Assembly (NCBI GenBank): GCA_910574475.1
Contig: CAJTAT010000010.1
Span: 43,905 to 107,904 of the forward strand
Source of the DNA: Clostridia bacterium
GTDB lineage: Bacteria; Bacillota; Clostridia; Lachnospirales; Lachnospiraceae
Length of the DNA stretch: 64,000 nt
Reading direction: 5' to 3'
Made by a program: the position numbers and the translations under genes. The notes under the pieces are model-generated. The model was not told the DNA's origin. It searched no databases and saw nothing but the letters and a program-made list of their open reading frames with translations. The stretch's first letter is position 1. The number at the start of each line of letters is the position of its first letter. Positions 45,814-54,961 of the stretch are shown one piece after another.

Positions 45814-46845
45814 TTATATTCTTTGATACAATTGCTGATACCTCTTCTGAAACATCTCTGGATTCAGCTCTCGCTGTTGCTTCTTGGCTACCTCATCATA
45901 TAAAAAAGGTTCCTTTAAAGCCTTGTCCAAACATTCTGACAGGGCTTTTACATTTTCACTTTCAAAGGTATATCCCACATGGTACTCTTTGATCAACCGC
46001 CCCAGACTCCCGTGACCGGGCCCTACAATGGTTTTTCCCAGATAAATTCCCTCACACATAGGCCCACTGGCTCCGTCAAAGACCTTTCGATAGGGAAGTA
46101 CAATAATATCAGATCTTTGCAGACATTCCAGCACTTCCTCCTCCGACAGAAAATGTAACTTCAATTCCACCTGATCATGGTAGGAATCTGTCTGTTTTTC
46201 AATATAGGCTCTGTCAAAGGTTTCTTCTTTGCCTGCCACTATTAGGCGAAAGGGCTGTGTCACTGACTTTAGGGCGTCAAGGAGGATATCAAGCCCTTTA
46301 TCATACCGGGTTCCCCCAAGAGCTAACAAAATTGGCGGCTTATTCTGGTATCCCTGTTCTGACTGTATTGGTGAATTCAAAAAACAAGGATATGAAATAC
46401 ATACTGCATTTTTACACCCAAAGCTTCCTACTTTTTCGGCTATTGTTTCTGTATGAAAAACCCCTGCATCTGCCTGTTTCAACATCTTCTTCATACTAAT
46501 CTCCCGAAGCTTTCCGGGAAAGAGATGGTGAAAGGTGATAACTATCTTAGAATGTGTGAACTGTCCCAAACCCATTCCAAAATAGCGCATAATCGAGTCC
46601 CCATCCAGAAAGTGAACCACTTTGGGCTGTTCCTCGGATGCAATATTTTTAAGCTCTCTCATCCATTTCCTGTAACCTGATAAGCTTCTTATGGCAGGAG
46701 TCGCTATTTTGCGACATCTTCCCTGAACTTCTCCGGCGCACTCCGGCACCACAGCGAAACTCTCCCGGGAGGCCGCTCTAAGAAGACTGTTCAGATAGAT
46801 CAGATGATGGCCGTCTGTGCTGATATCCACATACATTATTTTCAT
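45814..46845 (-). CDS. Glycosyltransferase family 4
   Basis: 343 residues with a GT-B fold. The N-terminal acceptor domain begins MKIMYVDISTDGHHLIYL; the C-terminal donor domain has ILLALGGTRYDKGLDILLDAL near 185, VLPYRKVFDGASGPM with the donor-binding region, and GKTIVGPGHGSLGRLI. The expected EX7E-type pattern is partly replaced (DGASGPMCEG), so it is an atypical member. It is convergent with the initiating transferase and has its own extended -10 promoter at 46889-46897, so it lies outside the main operon. Confidence 0.85.
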   Translation of the reverse strand: MKIMYVDISTDGHHLIYLNSLLRAASRESFAVVPECAGEVQGRCRKIATPAIRSLSGYRKWMRELKNIASEEQPKVVHFLDGDSIMRYFGMGLGQFTHSKIVITFHHLFPGKLREISMKKMLKQADAGVFHTETIAEKVGSFGCKNAVCISYPCFLNSPIQSEQGYQNKPPILLALGGTRYDKGLDILLDALKSVTQPFRLIVAGKEETFDRAYIEKQTDSYHDQVELKLHFLSEEEVLECLQRSDIIVLPYRKVFDGASGPMCEGIYLGKTIVGPGHGSLGRLIKEYHVGYTFESENVKALSECLDKALKEPFLYDEVAKKQQRELNPEMFQKRYQQLYQRI

Positions 46846-46888
46846 ACTTTATCTGCACCGCCTTAAAGGAATCATATGTTTATGTTGT

Positions 46889-46897
46889 AGTATACCA
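46889..46897 (-). promoter_or_regulatory. Extended -10 promoter of the GT4 gene
   Basis: Minus strand TGG followed by TATACT (46889-46894). No good -35 box is visible at 17 bases. The gene start is 44 bases downstream. Modest support. Confidence 0.4.
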
Positions 46898-46972
46898 TAG
46901 ACAATATCCCTTTTCTATCAAAAAATAAAAGTAACATTAAACTTTTTATAGGATTTTTTTTCTTTCTATAGG

Positions 46973-46978
46973 TATAAT
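46973..46978 (+). promoter_or_regulatory. Possible -10 box ahead of the broken antitoxin-like gene
   Basis: A perfect TATAAT 60 bases before the start codon. No convincing -35 box is present at the right distance, so this is a weak call. Confidence 0.3.
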
Positions 46979-47037
46979 CCGAAAAACACTAAAACTACTT
47001 CATACAACATATAATAATAAAAAAGGAGGATATGCCT

Positions 47038-47300
47038 ATGTCAACATTGGAAAAGACAATCGGCTTGTTAGAAGCCTTGCCGGATAATAAGATTGAAACT
47101 GTATATGCATTTGTGCGTTTTATCGGTTCACAAGACTATGAATCTACCAATGAATCCCTGTCAGAAAGACAAAAAAGGTACAGTCTATGCTTGGAATTGC
47201 CCATGAATATGCAGTTCCAGCACTTATCGAACAAGAAAAGGAGGCTTTTGAACGTGCCATTGTCGAAAAATATGCAGCTCTGTGTCTTATCTTATCATAG
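47038..47300 (+). pseudogene. Frameshifted antitoxin-like gene (DUF2281-type)
   Basis: The ATG at 47038 has AAGGAGG eight bases upstream. The first 46 or so codons read STLEKTIGLLEALPDNKIET and on, as in small antitoxins of the DUF2281 type that partner PIN-domain toxins. At the CAAAAAAGG run near 47169 the frame breaks. In the next frame the sequence continues sensibly (MLGIAHEYAVPALIEQEKEA and so on to a TAG at 47298-47300), so one A appears to be lost from the run. No toxin gene follows; the stop of the convergent double GT4 overlaps its end by six bases. It looks like a remnant, unless slippage restores the frame. Confidence 0.7.
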
Positions 47301-49661
47301 TATCTTCCCCCCAACATAAGAGAACGCGTCCCAAAATCCCCTGCTCACCTGGTCAAACCGGAACCGGCCCAGGTTTTTCAGAGACTTCTCCCCCATTTTT
47401 TCTGCCTGCCCTGGATCTTCCAGAAGCCCTTTCAGACACTCACCAAACTTCTCTGTATCATAGGGATCTATGAGATACCCATTTTCCTCCTCTTCTATCA
47501 AATCATAGGCGCCGTCTGCATATTTGGAACACACTACAGGAAGGCTGGCGCACATGGCTTCTAATATCACCAGGGCAAAGCAATCTTCACGGGTGGGGAG
47601 GACAAAAATACTGCTTTTTGCATACTCATTTTTTAAATCTTTCTGACACAGATATCCCAAAAATTCCACTCGTTTTTCGATTCCTAATTCCCCGGAAAGC
47701 CTTTTTAGGTTTTCTTCTTCCGGGCCAGAGCCGGCTATAGCCAGAGTGTAATCGGACTGAATTCCCGCCAAAGCATTAAGAAGCAAATCGATCCCTTTCC
47801 GCTCAATGAGGCTGCCTACACACAGAATTCGATTCTCTTTTCTCTCCTTTGGCAAAACCAGATACTTGTCCAGATCTACGGTCAGGAAGCTGATAAAACA
47901 TCGCTCTTTATCTGCTCCATATGCAACTTGCGCTTCCTTTGACTTCGAACTGCTGGCTAGATAAGCCGCAGCATGACGAATGACATACTTACGAAGCCAC
48001 TTTTGCATAGGATTGATATTGCGTTCTGAGTGCAGCGTTCCGTCGGTCCAGCTAATGTAGGGAATCTTCTTTTTTCTGCAATACCCTAAAGCCTTAATTA
48101 CGGTTGGGTTATATTCTGCTCCCACCACAATGGCAGGCTGCAGTTCCTCCAGAACTGCCTTCACTCCTCTGGAAATATGAATGTACTTTGTATCATACCT
48201 GCCAGGAATTTTGATAGTATAAGAATCCAGGAAATGGCTGTTCTTCATCTTCTGCTTTTCCAGTTCCCAACTACGGTTATCCTCAGTCCGACTGGCGTAC
48301 AGAATGTGGATCTCATATTCCTTTGCATGTTCCTGAAGATAGTAAAATAAATCCACCCGATAGGGAGAAGGGATATTTGTGATAATCACGACGCGCTTCT
48401 TCTTATCTTTCTTGACCCTTACCGCAGTCGCCGAATGGGCATGCCAGCACCTTCTCCTGTCTCGTTGCACCTGGGAATAAATCTTCTCTAACTGTCTGAA
48501 ATTTCCCTCCGGGCTGTAGCGCTCCTTCCACATCCGGCGGGCCTGTTCTCCCGCCTGCTTCTGGAAATCCGGGTTTTCTTCTATATAGAGAACCTTTTCC
48601 TGCAAATCATTTGGGGAATCATGGCGAAAAATCAGGCCTGTTCCCTGTCCCTTCACAAAATCCGCAAAAACTGCTATATCAGATGCAATCGCAGGCGTCC
48701 CACAGGAAAAGCTTTCAATGACTGTCATACCGAAGGTCTCATAGCACTGGGAAGGCTGAATCAAAGCTTTCGCACACGCAAGGCGGCTCATGACCCATTC
48801 CCTGCTCTTTTGCCCGCAGTACTGCACATTCCTCATATTTTTCTCTTGGAGATACTTCTTTATCTTTTCCTCTTCAGCTCCCGACCCCACCAGAAGCAAG
48901 GTGAGATTCGTCAGCTTTTCAAAGGCTTTGAGGAGTACCCAGACGCCTTTATTTTTTTCCATCCGACCCACATAGAGATAGAAGCCTCCCTTGTTCTCCG
49001 CAAAGCTCTCTGACTCCGGCTCAGACAAGCTCCGGCTCCCGGTTGGGCTGGAAAAATGAGGCTTCACATAGAACTTTGCTTTTGGGAAATAAGGCATAAG
49101 CTTCTTTTTCTGAAAGTCTGTCAGGCATACAAAATTCAGCTTATTGTAAATTCCAAAAAGCTTGTGTACCTTCACAATCAGAATGTTCATTATCGTCTGA
49201 AGCTTAGAGCCGCGATAACAGCTATGGCGGACTGCACAGCGGCAGCCTGCCTTCACACATTCCTCACAGACATGCCCGCCCCGGTACAAAAGGCCGTTTG
49301 CACAGATCAGCCTGTAATTGTGAAGAGTCTGTACCACGGGAACCCTTAAGCTTAAAGCCGCATAGTAAACGGAAGGACTAATCAGACTTAGCGTATTGTG
49401 GACATGAACCACATTTATTTTCTGCTCTTTTATGATTCTTTTGATATCCCGGTAGGTCCGAAGAGAAAAGACGGAGGTAACGGGCAAAAATAGCTTCTTC
49501 AAAAAGGAGAATTCCTTCATCTCAGAATTGTTGCGAGTGTAGAGAATTACCCGGTATCCATGGTTCTCCAGTAATTCTTTTTCATTGGCCACTACTGTGT
49601 CCTCACCGCCGGGAATCTGATAATAGTTGTGAACGATTAAGACTTTTTTTCTTTTTCCCAT
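47295..49661 (-). CDS. Fusion of two family 4 glycosyltransferases
   Basis: 788 residues holding two complete GT-B/GT4 units. Unit 1 (about 1-385) begins KVLIVHNYYQIPGGEDTV, carries a Cys-rich insert near 131-150 (CEECVKAGCRCAVRHSC) and has FYLYVGRMEKNKGV and CYETFGMTVIESFSCGTP (EX7E). Unit 2 (about 400-788) begins RVVIITNIPSPYRVDLF and has ILCVGSLIERKGIDLL and REDCFALVILEAMCASLP (EX7E). Both catalytic glutamate patterns look intact. The linker near 386-400 is basic. It may add two successive sugars. It is the last gene of the right-hand operon and overlaps the WecG/TagA gene by 25 bases. Confidence 0.92.
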   Translation of the reverse strand: MGKRKKVLIVHNYYQIPGGEDTVVANEKELLENHGYRVILYTRNNSEMKEFSFLKKLFLPVTSVFSLRTYRDIKRIIKEQKINVVHVHNTLSLISPSVYYAALSLRVPVVQTLHNYRLICANGLLYRGGHVCEECVKAGCRCAVRHSCYRGSKLQTIMNILIVKVHKLFGIYNKLNFVCLTDFQKKKLMPYFPKAKFYVKPHFSSPTGSRSLSEPESESFAENKGGFYLYVGRMEKNKGVWVLLKAFEKLTNLTLLLVGSGAEEEKIKKYLQEKNMRNVQYCGQKSREWVMSRLACAKALIQPSQCYETFGMTVIESFSCGTPAIASDIAVFADFVKGQGTGLIFRHDSPNDLQEKVLYIEENPDFQKQAGEQARRMWKERYSPEGNFRQLEKIYSQVQRDRRRCWHAHSATAVRVKKDKKKRVVIITNIPSPYRVDLFYYLQEHAKEYEIHILYASRTEDNRSWELEKQKMKNSHFLDSYTIKIPGRYDTKYIHISRGVKAVLEELQPAIVVGAEYNPTVIKALGYCRKKKIPYISWTDGTLHSERNINPMQKWLRKYVIRHAAAYLASSSKSKEAQVAYGADKERCFISFLTVDLDKYLVLPKERKENRILCVGSLIERKGIDLLLNALAGIQSDYTLAIAGSGPEEENLKRLSGELGIEKRVEFLGYLCQKDLKNEYAKSSIFVLPTREDCFALVILEAMCASLPVVCSKYADGAYDLIEEEENGYLIDPYDTEKFGECLKGLLEDPGQAEKMGEKSLKNLGRFRFDQVSRGFWDAFSYVGGKIL

Positions 49662-50404
49662 CGTTTATCCCTCGATATCAACCATAAAAACTTTATATTG
49701 GTACATAAATATCTCTTAAACAATCGTTTGGGCTCTTGCATTAGACGGTAAAACCATTCCAAGCCACACCTTTGCATCCACATGGGAGCACGTCTGATAT
49801 TTCCTGCAAAATAGTCAAAGCCTGCCCCCACCCCGATCATCAGTCCGTTGACCCGATCCCGATGTTTGAACATCCACTTCTCCTGCTTGGGGGCTCCAAG
49901 CCCCACCCAGATAAAATCCGCATGAGCCCCATTGATCCGATCCACCACCATCCGATCTTCTTCTTCGGTCAGCTCCCGAAAAGGCGGCGAATACATCCCG
50001 ACAATCGTAAGCTCATAATTTTTTTTCAGCTTTTTTTTCAAAATATTTAAGGTTTCCTGTGTACTTCCATAAAAATAATGGGTGTAGCCGTACTTTTTTG
50101 AACGTGCAAAGATTTCTCCCATCAGATCCGGCCCTGTCACACGGCCTGCCCCTTGAAACCCTCTTTTTCTGCAAACCACAGAAAGAGGTTTTCCGTCAGG
50201 GAGTGCAAGGGCCGCCTGGTTTTGAATCCTGCGGTATTTTTTGTCTTCATAACTTGTTACAGTTGTGTGGACATTGGAAATACAGATGTATTTTCCCTGA
50301 AGGGATGACAAATTTTTTTTAATATAGTTCAGGGTTGTCCTCATATTGACGGCCGCCACATGGACGCCCAGGATGTTGCATTTGGGTATTGCTTTTTTTT
50401 GCAC
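49637..50404 (-). CDS. WecG/TagA/CpsF family glycosyltransferase
   Basis: 255 residues, GT26 family. Diagnostic segments are ALPDGKPLSVVCRKRGF, RVTGPDLM and the hallmark WVGLGAPKQEKWM. In teichoic-acid and enterobacterial common antigen pathways the family adds ManNAc or ManNAcA to a lipid-linked sugar. GTG start at 50404 with GGAG seven bases upstream. Since this enzyme usually acts second after an initiating transferase, it suggests that ManNAc-like residues are early sugars in the right-hand glycan; this is inferred. Confidence 0.93.
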   Translation of the reverse strand: MQKKAIPKCNILGVHVAAVNMRTTLNYIKKNLSSLQGKYICISNVHTTVTSYEDKKYRRIQNQAALALPDGKPLSVVCRKRGFQGAGRVTGPDLMGEIFARSKKYGYTHYFYGSTQETLNILKKKLKKNYELTIVGMYSPPFRELTEEEDRMVVDRINGAHADFIWVGLGAPKQEKWMFKHRDRVNGLMIGVGAGFDYFAGNIRRAPMWMQRCGLEWFYRLMQEPKRLFKRYLCTNIKFLWLISRDKRWEKEKKS

Positions 50405-50458
50405 AAAAATTCTCCTTTGATTATCATCTCATAACTAATACAATATATTTTCATTCGT

Positions 50459-51400
50459 CTACCAATAACAACCTTCTTCCACAACTTCGGCTCTCTCTGG
50501 CTTCTCGCTCTCGTCCGGGCGCACCCAGTATTCATTGTACAATTTACTAATTTCAGGATGTGTGTCCCATCTCTTCCCTTTAATTCCAAACCAAAGCTGT
50601 AGGGCCCCTCCCATATGGACAGCCTGCCTTCCTGCTTCTTTTATTTTAGCCGCCAAAGGGAATCCATATGCGCCGCATCCAAGAATGGCCAGATCAAAAT
50701 CATACTTCATAGCCTCATCATACATCCAATTCAGTGCTTCAAACCAATCAGAAAATCTTTCATCCGTTCTTCCCGCAATCGTCTGGACAGCTTTTAAAAT
50801 ATATAACTCTTTAAATTCGGGCAATATATCAGTTCCAGGGAACAACTTTTCCCTTCTAGCATATTGACTGCGGATTGTTTTTTCAAAAGGATGAATTACC
50901 AGTACTTTCTTTCCCTTTAAACTGGCTGTCCAGGGTGTATTTGTATACCATGGCTCCAGACTACGCAGGTGTGGGAAAACACATGAGCGCGCCACATATT
51001 GGGATACCATATAATCTTCCATATAATTATCCCATACAGCCAACAAATCTAAGTTTTTACAGGAATTATACATGACATTGCAGAATTTTTCTAGCAGCTC
51101 CTGCTTATCAGGAAAAAAGCCGGAGTAATTTACCAGAAGGTGTACCGCCTCACTTTTACCTTCTTCTCCAAAATTATCCAGTTCCTGATTCACCATGGCG
51201 TTCAACTCCGTCCCGCCAAATCTTCCTGCCATAAAGGGCTGTCCAGTTTCAATCCATTTTGCCAAAAGGTTTCCTGCTTCTTCATTGCTGATCACAGTCT
51301 TTCCTCCATACCGCTTTAAACAGATGGGAGTTCCAAATACTTTCCGTCTCACTTTGCGAAAAAACCACAGAAGCTGGTATCTCCATCTTAATATTGACAT
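50459..51400 (-). CDS. Putative GT-D-like (DUF1792-like) glycosyltransferase
   Basis: 313 residues. MAGRFGGTELNAM near 57-69 and ILGCGAYGFPLAAKIKEAGR with VHMGGALQLWFGIKGKRW near 245-280 resemble the nucleotide-sugar fold of the GT-D/DUF1792 group known from Gram-positive glycosylation, but the typical acidic GDGE-type start is replaced by FGGTE. A link to this group is therefore tentative. There are no membrane segments. It lies between WecG/TagA and a GT8-like gene in the same operon. Confidence 0.65.
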   Translation of the reverse strand: MSILRWRYQLLWFFRKVRRKVFGTPICLKRYGGKTVISNEEAGNLLAKWIETGQPFMAGRFGGTELNAMVNQELDNFGEEGKSEAVHLLVNYSGFFPDKQELLEKFCNVMYNSCKNLDLLAVWDNYMEDYMVSQYVARSCVFPHLRSLEPWYTNTPWTASLKGKKVLVIHPFEKTIRSQYARREKLFPGTDILPEFKELYILKAVQTIAGRTDERFSDWFEALNWMYDEAMKYDFDLAILGCGAYGFPLAAKIKEAGRQAVHMGGALQLWFGIKGKRWDTHPEISKLYNEYWVRPDESEKPERAEVVEEGCYW

Positions 51401-51429
51401 CCTTTTAATCTCCTTTGTACACTCCGATT

Positions 51430-52500
51430 TCAGATTTCCAAAAAATCTTTTTTCCTTTGCATTTTGAGAACCACTCCCCTTAACTTACAATACACTTTTT
51501 CCCAAAAATCCTCCCCGAATATCTCACGTTTTGCTTTTTGTGGCTTCGTTGGCAAAATACGCTGTTGGTTCTGTTCTGTTGGTTCAGGAAAATTATGCAG
51601 CAAATACTCCCGCACACCCTGCACTCTACGGATATAAGGAAGATACAAAAATTCTATGAGTTCCCTCTCAATGCCAAAATTTCGTGTAAAAACATGAATA
51701 TCTGCTCTTCCCTGTCCCAGAAATTGCAGTTCATGAAAATGATAAAAAATCAAATATTCAATATTTTTATTTTTTTTATTCTTAATCTGGATATTACCCT
51801 CTTCTTCACTCTCTAAATGATATTGGTGTATGTTCCAGGGAGCCAGACCGCCTCCCTCATTTTGTAACACATGCACACAGCTGTACGTTTCCGGCCATTT
51901 TTCCAAATACTTTTGATCCCCCAGATTGTTCCTGTCCTGAACGCTGGTACAACATTCCAGGCATTGAACCGCCCATTCCTTCAAAATTTCTTTCGCTTCT
52001 CTGTTATTTTTAAAGGTGTTAAATTGGACACAGAAGGTACCAGAATACTTTCGCATATGCTCTGCAAAGATTCCCTTTCCAAACCGATGCTCCACAATCT
52101 GTACAGAGTATCCCTCATCTAACATTTCCTTCACAAGGCAGTAGGGATTTTTGTAGAAAAACAAATCTGCGTCTATATAAGTACAGACTTTTTCCTGATA
52201 TTCATTCAAAATATATGCTACAAGGGGGGCAGTACAGGTCCAACAATACTCGGCTATGGTCCTCTCTGACTGCACTGCTCTAAGTTCATCTGTAACAAAA
52301 ACATCATAGTGGATCACCACGGTTTTTTCCAGATCCATCTCACTTAGTACCCGGAATGTATGGTCATCCATAGCTAATACATAAATCCGGGCCTCCCCAC
52401 AATTCTCTATGACAGAATGAAGCATGGTAACTCCCCGATCCAGATAAAATGAATTAAACAGAGTGCAGTAACAGCAGTCCGATTCCTGATAAGATTTCAT
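51430..52500 (-). CDS. GT8-like nucleotide-diphospho-sugar transferase
   Basis: 356 residues. The DxD motif TYIDADLFFYKNP places Asp110 and Asp112, and the sequence around it (polar N-terminal GT-A strand LFNSFYLDRGVTML, ALR-like helix) fits the GT8/galactosyl- or mannosyl-transferase fold. There is no membrane segment. Its ATG overlaps the stop of the preceding GT2-like gene by four bases. Substrate unknown. Confidence 0.8.
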   Translation of the reverse strand: MKSYQESDCCYCTLFNSFYLDRGVTMLHSVIENCGEARIYVLAMDDHTFRVLSEMDLEKTVVIHYDVFVTDELRAVQSERTIAEYCWTCTAPLVAYILNEYQEKVCTYIDADLFFYKNPYCLVKEMLDEGYSVQIVEHRFGKGIFAEHMRKYSGTFCVQFNTFKNNREAKEILKEWAVQCLECCTSVQDRNNLGDQKYLEKWPETYSCVHVLQNEGGGLAPWNIHQYHLESEEEGNIQIKNKKNKNIEYLIFYHFHELQFLGQGRADIHVFTRNFGIERELIEFLYLPYIRRVQGVREYLLHNFPEPTEQNQQRILPTKPQKAKREIFGEDFWEKVYCKLRGVVLKMQRKKDFLEI

Positions 52501-53408
52501 AGTTGTCCTCTTCTTCTTAAAATTTTTCTCAGCTTCTTCTTAATCCGAAACCACAGCGTTGCTGAATAAATCTCATAAAATTCTTTTGTTATTTTTTTAT
52601 TGATTTCCATATCCTGAAAATCATATTCCTTCTCTTTTTTCTCTGTATTGCTGTTTCCAAATACCTCCTCATTACTTCCATGGGTGCCTGATCCGTCATA
52701 GCCTATATTCTGAACAAGAGAAAGCCTGGGGTAAACCGTCAGCATATCGTATTTGCTCTGCCAATAACACCACCTGACTGCCCAGGAATCTATTTTCCCC
52801 TCTCTCTGATAATCCAGCATAATAGGCAGATCTCTCCCACCCCGCTCAAACTGCCGGATCCTGTGCCTGCTTGCTTTGTATTCCTGATAATCCGGGAGAG
52901 CCCAGTCATTCAGCTGCCACCTGTCCTGCCAGGTTCCCCAACCCCAGCTGCTGGCCCGATAAGATAAAAATACGTCCTTTTTATATTTTTTAAGGCTTCT
53001 CATTGGAAGGGTGTATCCGCTGACAGACCAAATCTTTTTGTTATCTTCATAGTAATCCAGAGCCTGGTTCATGTAAGTCAGAAAATATGGAGTTGTAACA
53101 ATATCATCCTCCACTACAATGACCTTTCCATATTCATGGATCACTCTGGTCACACCTGTGATCACCGAGGCTGCCAACCCCTGATTCCTGTCTGCCTCGA
53201 CAATATGAGTTTCCAGAAAGTGCTCCGTATATTCCCTGATTAATTTCCGAACCCTCTGAACCTTTTCCTGTGTCTCCTCTGTCTTTGCTCCATCTGAAAA
53301 AACAAACAATCTGGACTGAGACGCTAAAAAGTTTGCTTTTAACGCCTCTAAAGTTTTCCTTGTATGATCTTCGCGATTATATACAAACAAAACAATTGGT
53401 GCCAACAT
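52497..53408 (-). CDS. GT2-like / GnT-I-like glycosyltransferase
   Basis: 303 residues. Starts with PIVLFVYNREDHTRKTLEAL, then FVFSDGAK, and VIVVEDDIVTTPYF (EDD metal site near residue 97). SSWGWGTWQDRW near 165 is a conserved acceptor/donor segment. This pattern occurs in eukaryotic GnT-I and bacterial capsular enzymes. It overlaps the GT8-like gene by four bases and follows the flippase gene after 18 bases. Confidence 0.87.
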   Translation of the reverse strand: MLAPIVLFVYNREDHTRKTLEALKANFLASQSRLFVFSDGAKTEETQEKVQRVRKLIREYTEHFLETHIVEADRNQGLAASVITGVTRVIHEYGKVIVVEDDIVTTPYFLTYMNQALDYYEDNKKIWSVSGYTLPMRSLKKYKKDVFLSYRASSWGWGTWQDRWQLNDWALPDYQEYKASRHRIRQFERGGRDLPIMLDYQREGKIDSWAVRWCYWQSKYDMLTVYPRLSLVQNIGYDGSGTHGSNEEVFGNSNTEKKEKEYDFQDMEINKKITKEFYEIYSATLWFRIKKKLRKILRRRGQL

Positions 53409-53426
53409 ATCCTTCTCACCTAACCT

Positions 53427-54959
53427 TTACTTGTGATTACCTTTTACTTTATTTAACATTTCTTTCATAAATCCCTTATAATAGGCCATCTCCTCTGTTC
53501 TCCCATAACAACAGAATAAAATCATATTTGACACGCCAACACAGATAATTCCACGAACCACTAAGGCAGCAAATGTATTCTCCGTAAAAAAAGAGCAAAG
53601 ACTCCAAGTAAGCCAGCCAATGGAGCTTGCAATCAGCGCATTTTGGGCATATCTTTTATAATATTCCATAGCAGATGTCTTAAATCCATATTTATAAATA
53701 ATATGAACCTCTACAATTGGACCTGCCATAATTGCACTGACTGTTGTTCCCAGCAAAACACTGAGCGTGCCTACCCGGTTCACCAGTACAAGCCCTACAA
53801 TGAGATTAACGGCTGACTCTGCAGCCGTCTTATAGCGATCCTGCCAGAACAGACCTTTTGCATTTTTATACACATTCACCGGCTGACGCATGACATTCAA
53901 ATAAAAATTCAGTGTCATAACCATTGCGATAGAATCACTCAGTCCGAACCGCTCTCCAAAAAACAATTCTATAAAAGGGGTGGAAAGATTTAAAAGACAG
54001 GCGCCGCACACCACAGCCAGCCAATAGGTGGCAAAATCAATTTTCCAAAACATCTTTCTGGCATCTTCTTTTGATTCCAATGCCACAAAATTGCCTACTG
54101 TGGATGTGATCGCTGAGAAGGGAATCGTAAAAAATGTGAAGACATTTTGAAAGATCAAATTATAGTTGCTAAAAAAACCTGTAGTAGCCAGCCCCCTGAA
54201 CTTTGACAAAATAATATTGTCTGTTCCGTTTACCAAAAAAGAGGATACTTTATGAACAAAAAGAGCTTTAATGTTCTTAAAAAGCTCCTGTTTTTCTTCT
54301 CCTGGCAGTTGACATTCTTTTGTCGAAACAAAATATTCTGGATATTGCCTTTTGGCTATCATAGACACAATAGTATAATTGCTCAGAGTGCAGATAAATT
54401 GTACCAACAGATAGAAAATATAGCTCTGTGTTAAATACAAGACAAGAATCTGTACCCCAAGCTGTATGATTCGAAATATAACATTGAATATATTTTGAAT
54501 GTAATTCTTTTGGGCTACCGTCAGAATCGTTATTTTATAGGAAAAAAAGTAAGTAATTGCCGTATTAAACAGTACAATCACATAGATAATCTCAATCTGT
54601 CCCACGCCGCTCGTATCCTTGATAAAGAAATCAAGGAAGGGGATCAGACCGATGCCCACAGCCGTCACCAGAATTCCAATCTTGATATACGCACTTTTAT
54701 AGAATTGGAGCAGCGCCTTCACCTTTTCCACATCTTCTTCAGCAAAAGGTTTGTACATGGCAAATACAATGGCGCTTCCCAGCCCCAATTCCGCCACAGA
54801 CAGCATACTCAGAATATCAGCGAATAGTCCGTTGGCCCCCAGGTATTCCTCACTTAAAAACAGCACAAAAATCCTGCGATTCATAAACTGCAAAAGAATA
54901 ATCAGAATCTGGCTGGCAATCGCAAACCCGCTGTTTTTCAAAGCTTTAAATCGTCTCAT
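53427..54959 (-). CDS. Oligosaccharide flippase (Wzx/MOP family)
   Basis: 510 residues with 12-14 membrane segments; polysaccharide-synthase type of the MOP superfamily. It starts with FAIASQILIILLQFMNRRIF and has EEYLGANGLFADILSMLSVAELGLG, both typical of Wzx. It flips lipid-linked repeat units across the membrane. Its presence together with the O-antigen polymerase-like gene at 58196 marks the right-hand operon as Wzx/Wzy-type. It starts two bases before the preceding GT2 stop. Confidence 0.92.
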   Translation of the reverse strand: MRRFKALKNSGFAIASQILIILLQFMNRRIFVLFLSEEYLGANGLFADILSMLSVAELGLGSAIVFAMYKPFAEEDVEKVKALLQFYKSAYIKIGILVTAVGIGLIPFLDFFIKDTSGVGQIEIIYVIVLFNTAITYFFSYKITILTVAQKNYIQNIFNVIFRIIQLGVQILVLYLTQSYIFYLLVQFICTLSNYTIVSMIAKRQYPEYFVSTKECQLPGEEKQELFKNIKALFVHKVSSFLVNGTDNIILSKFRGLATTGFFSNYNLIFQNVFTFFTIPFSAITSTVGNFVALESKEDARKMFWKIDFATYWLAVVCGACLLNLSTPFIELFFGERFGLSDSIAMVMTLNFYLNVMRQPVNVYKNAKGLFWQDRYKTAAESAVNLIVGLVLVNRVGTLSVLLGTTVSAIMAGPIVEVHIIYKYGFKTSAMEYYKRYAQNALIASSIGWLTWSLCSFFTENTFAALVVRGIICVGVSNMILFCCYGRTEEMAYYKGFMKEMLNKVKGNHK

Positions 54960-54961
54960 TG

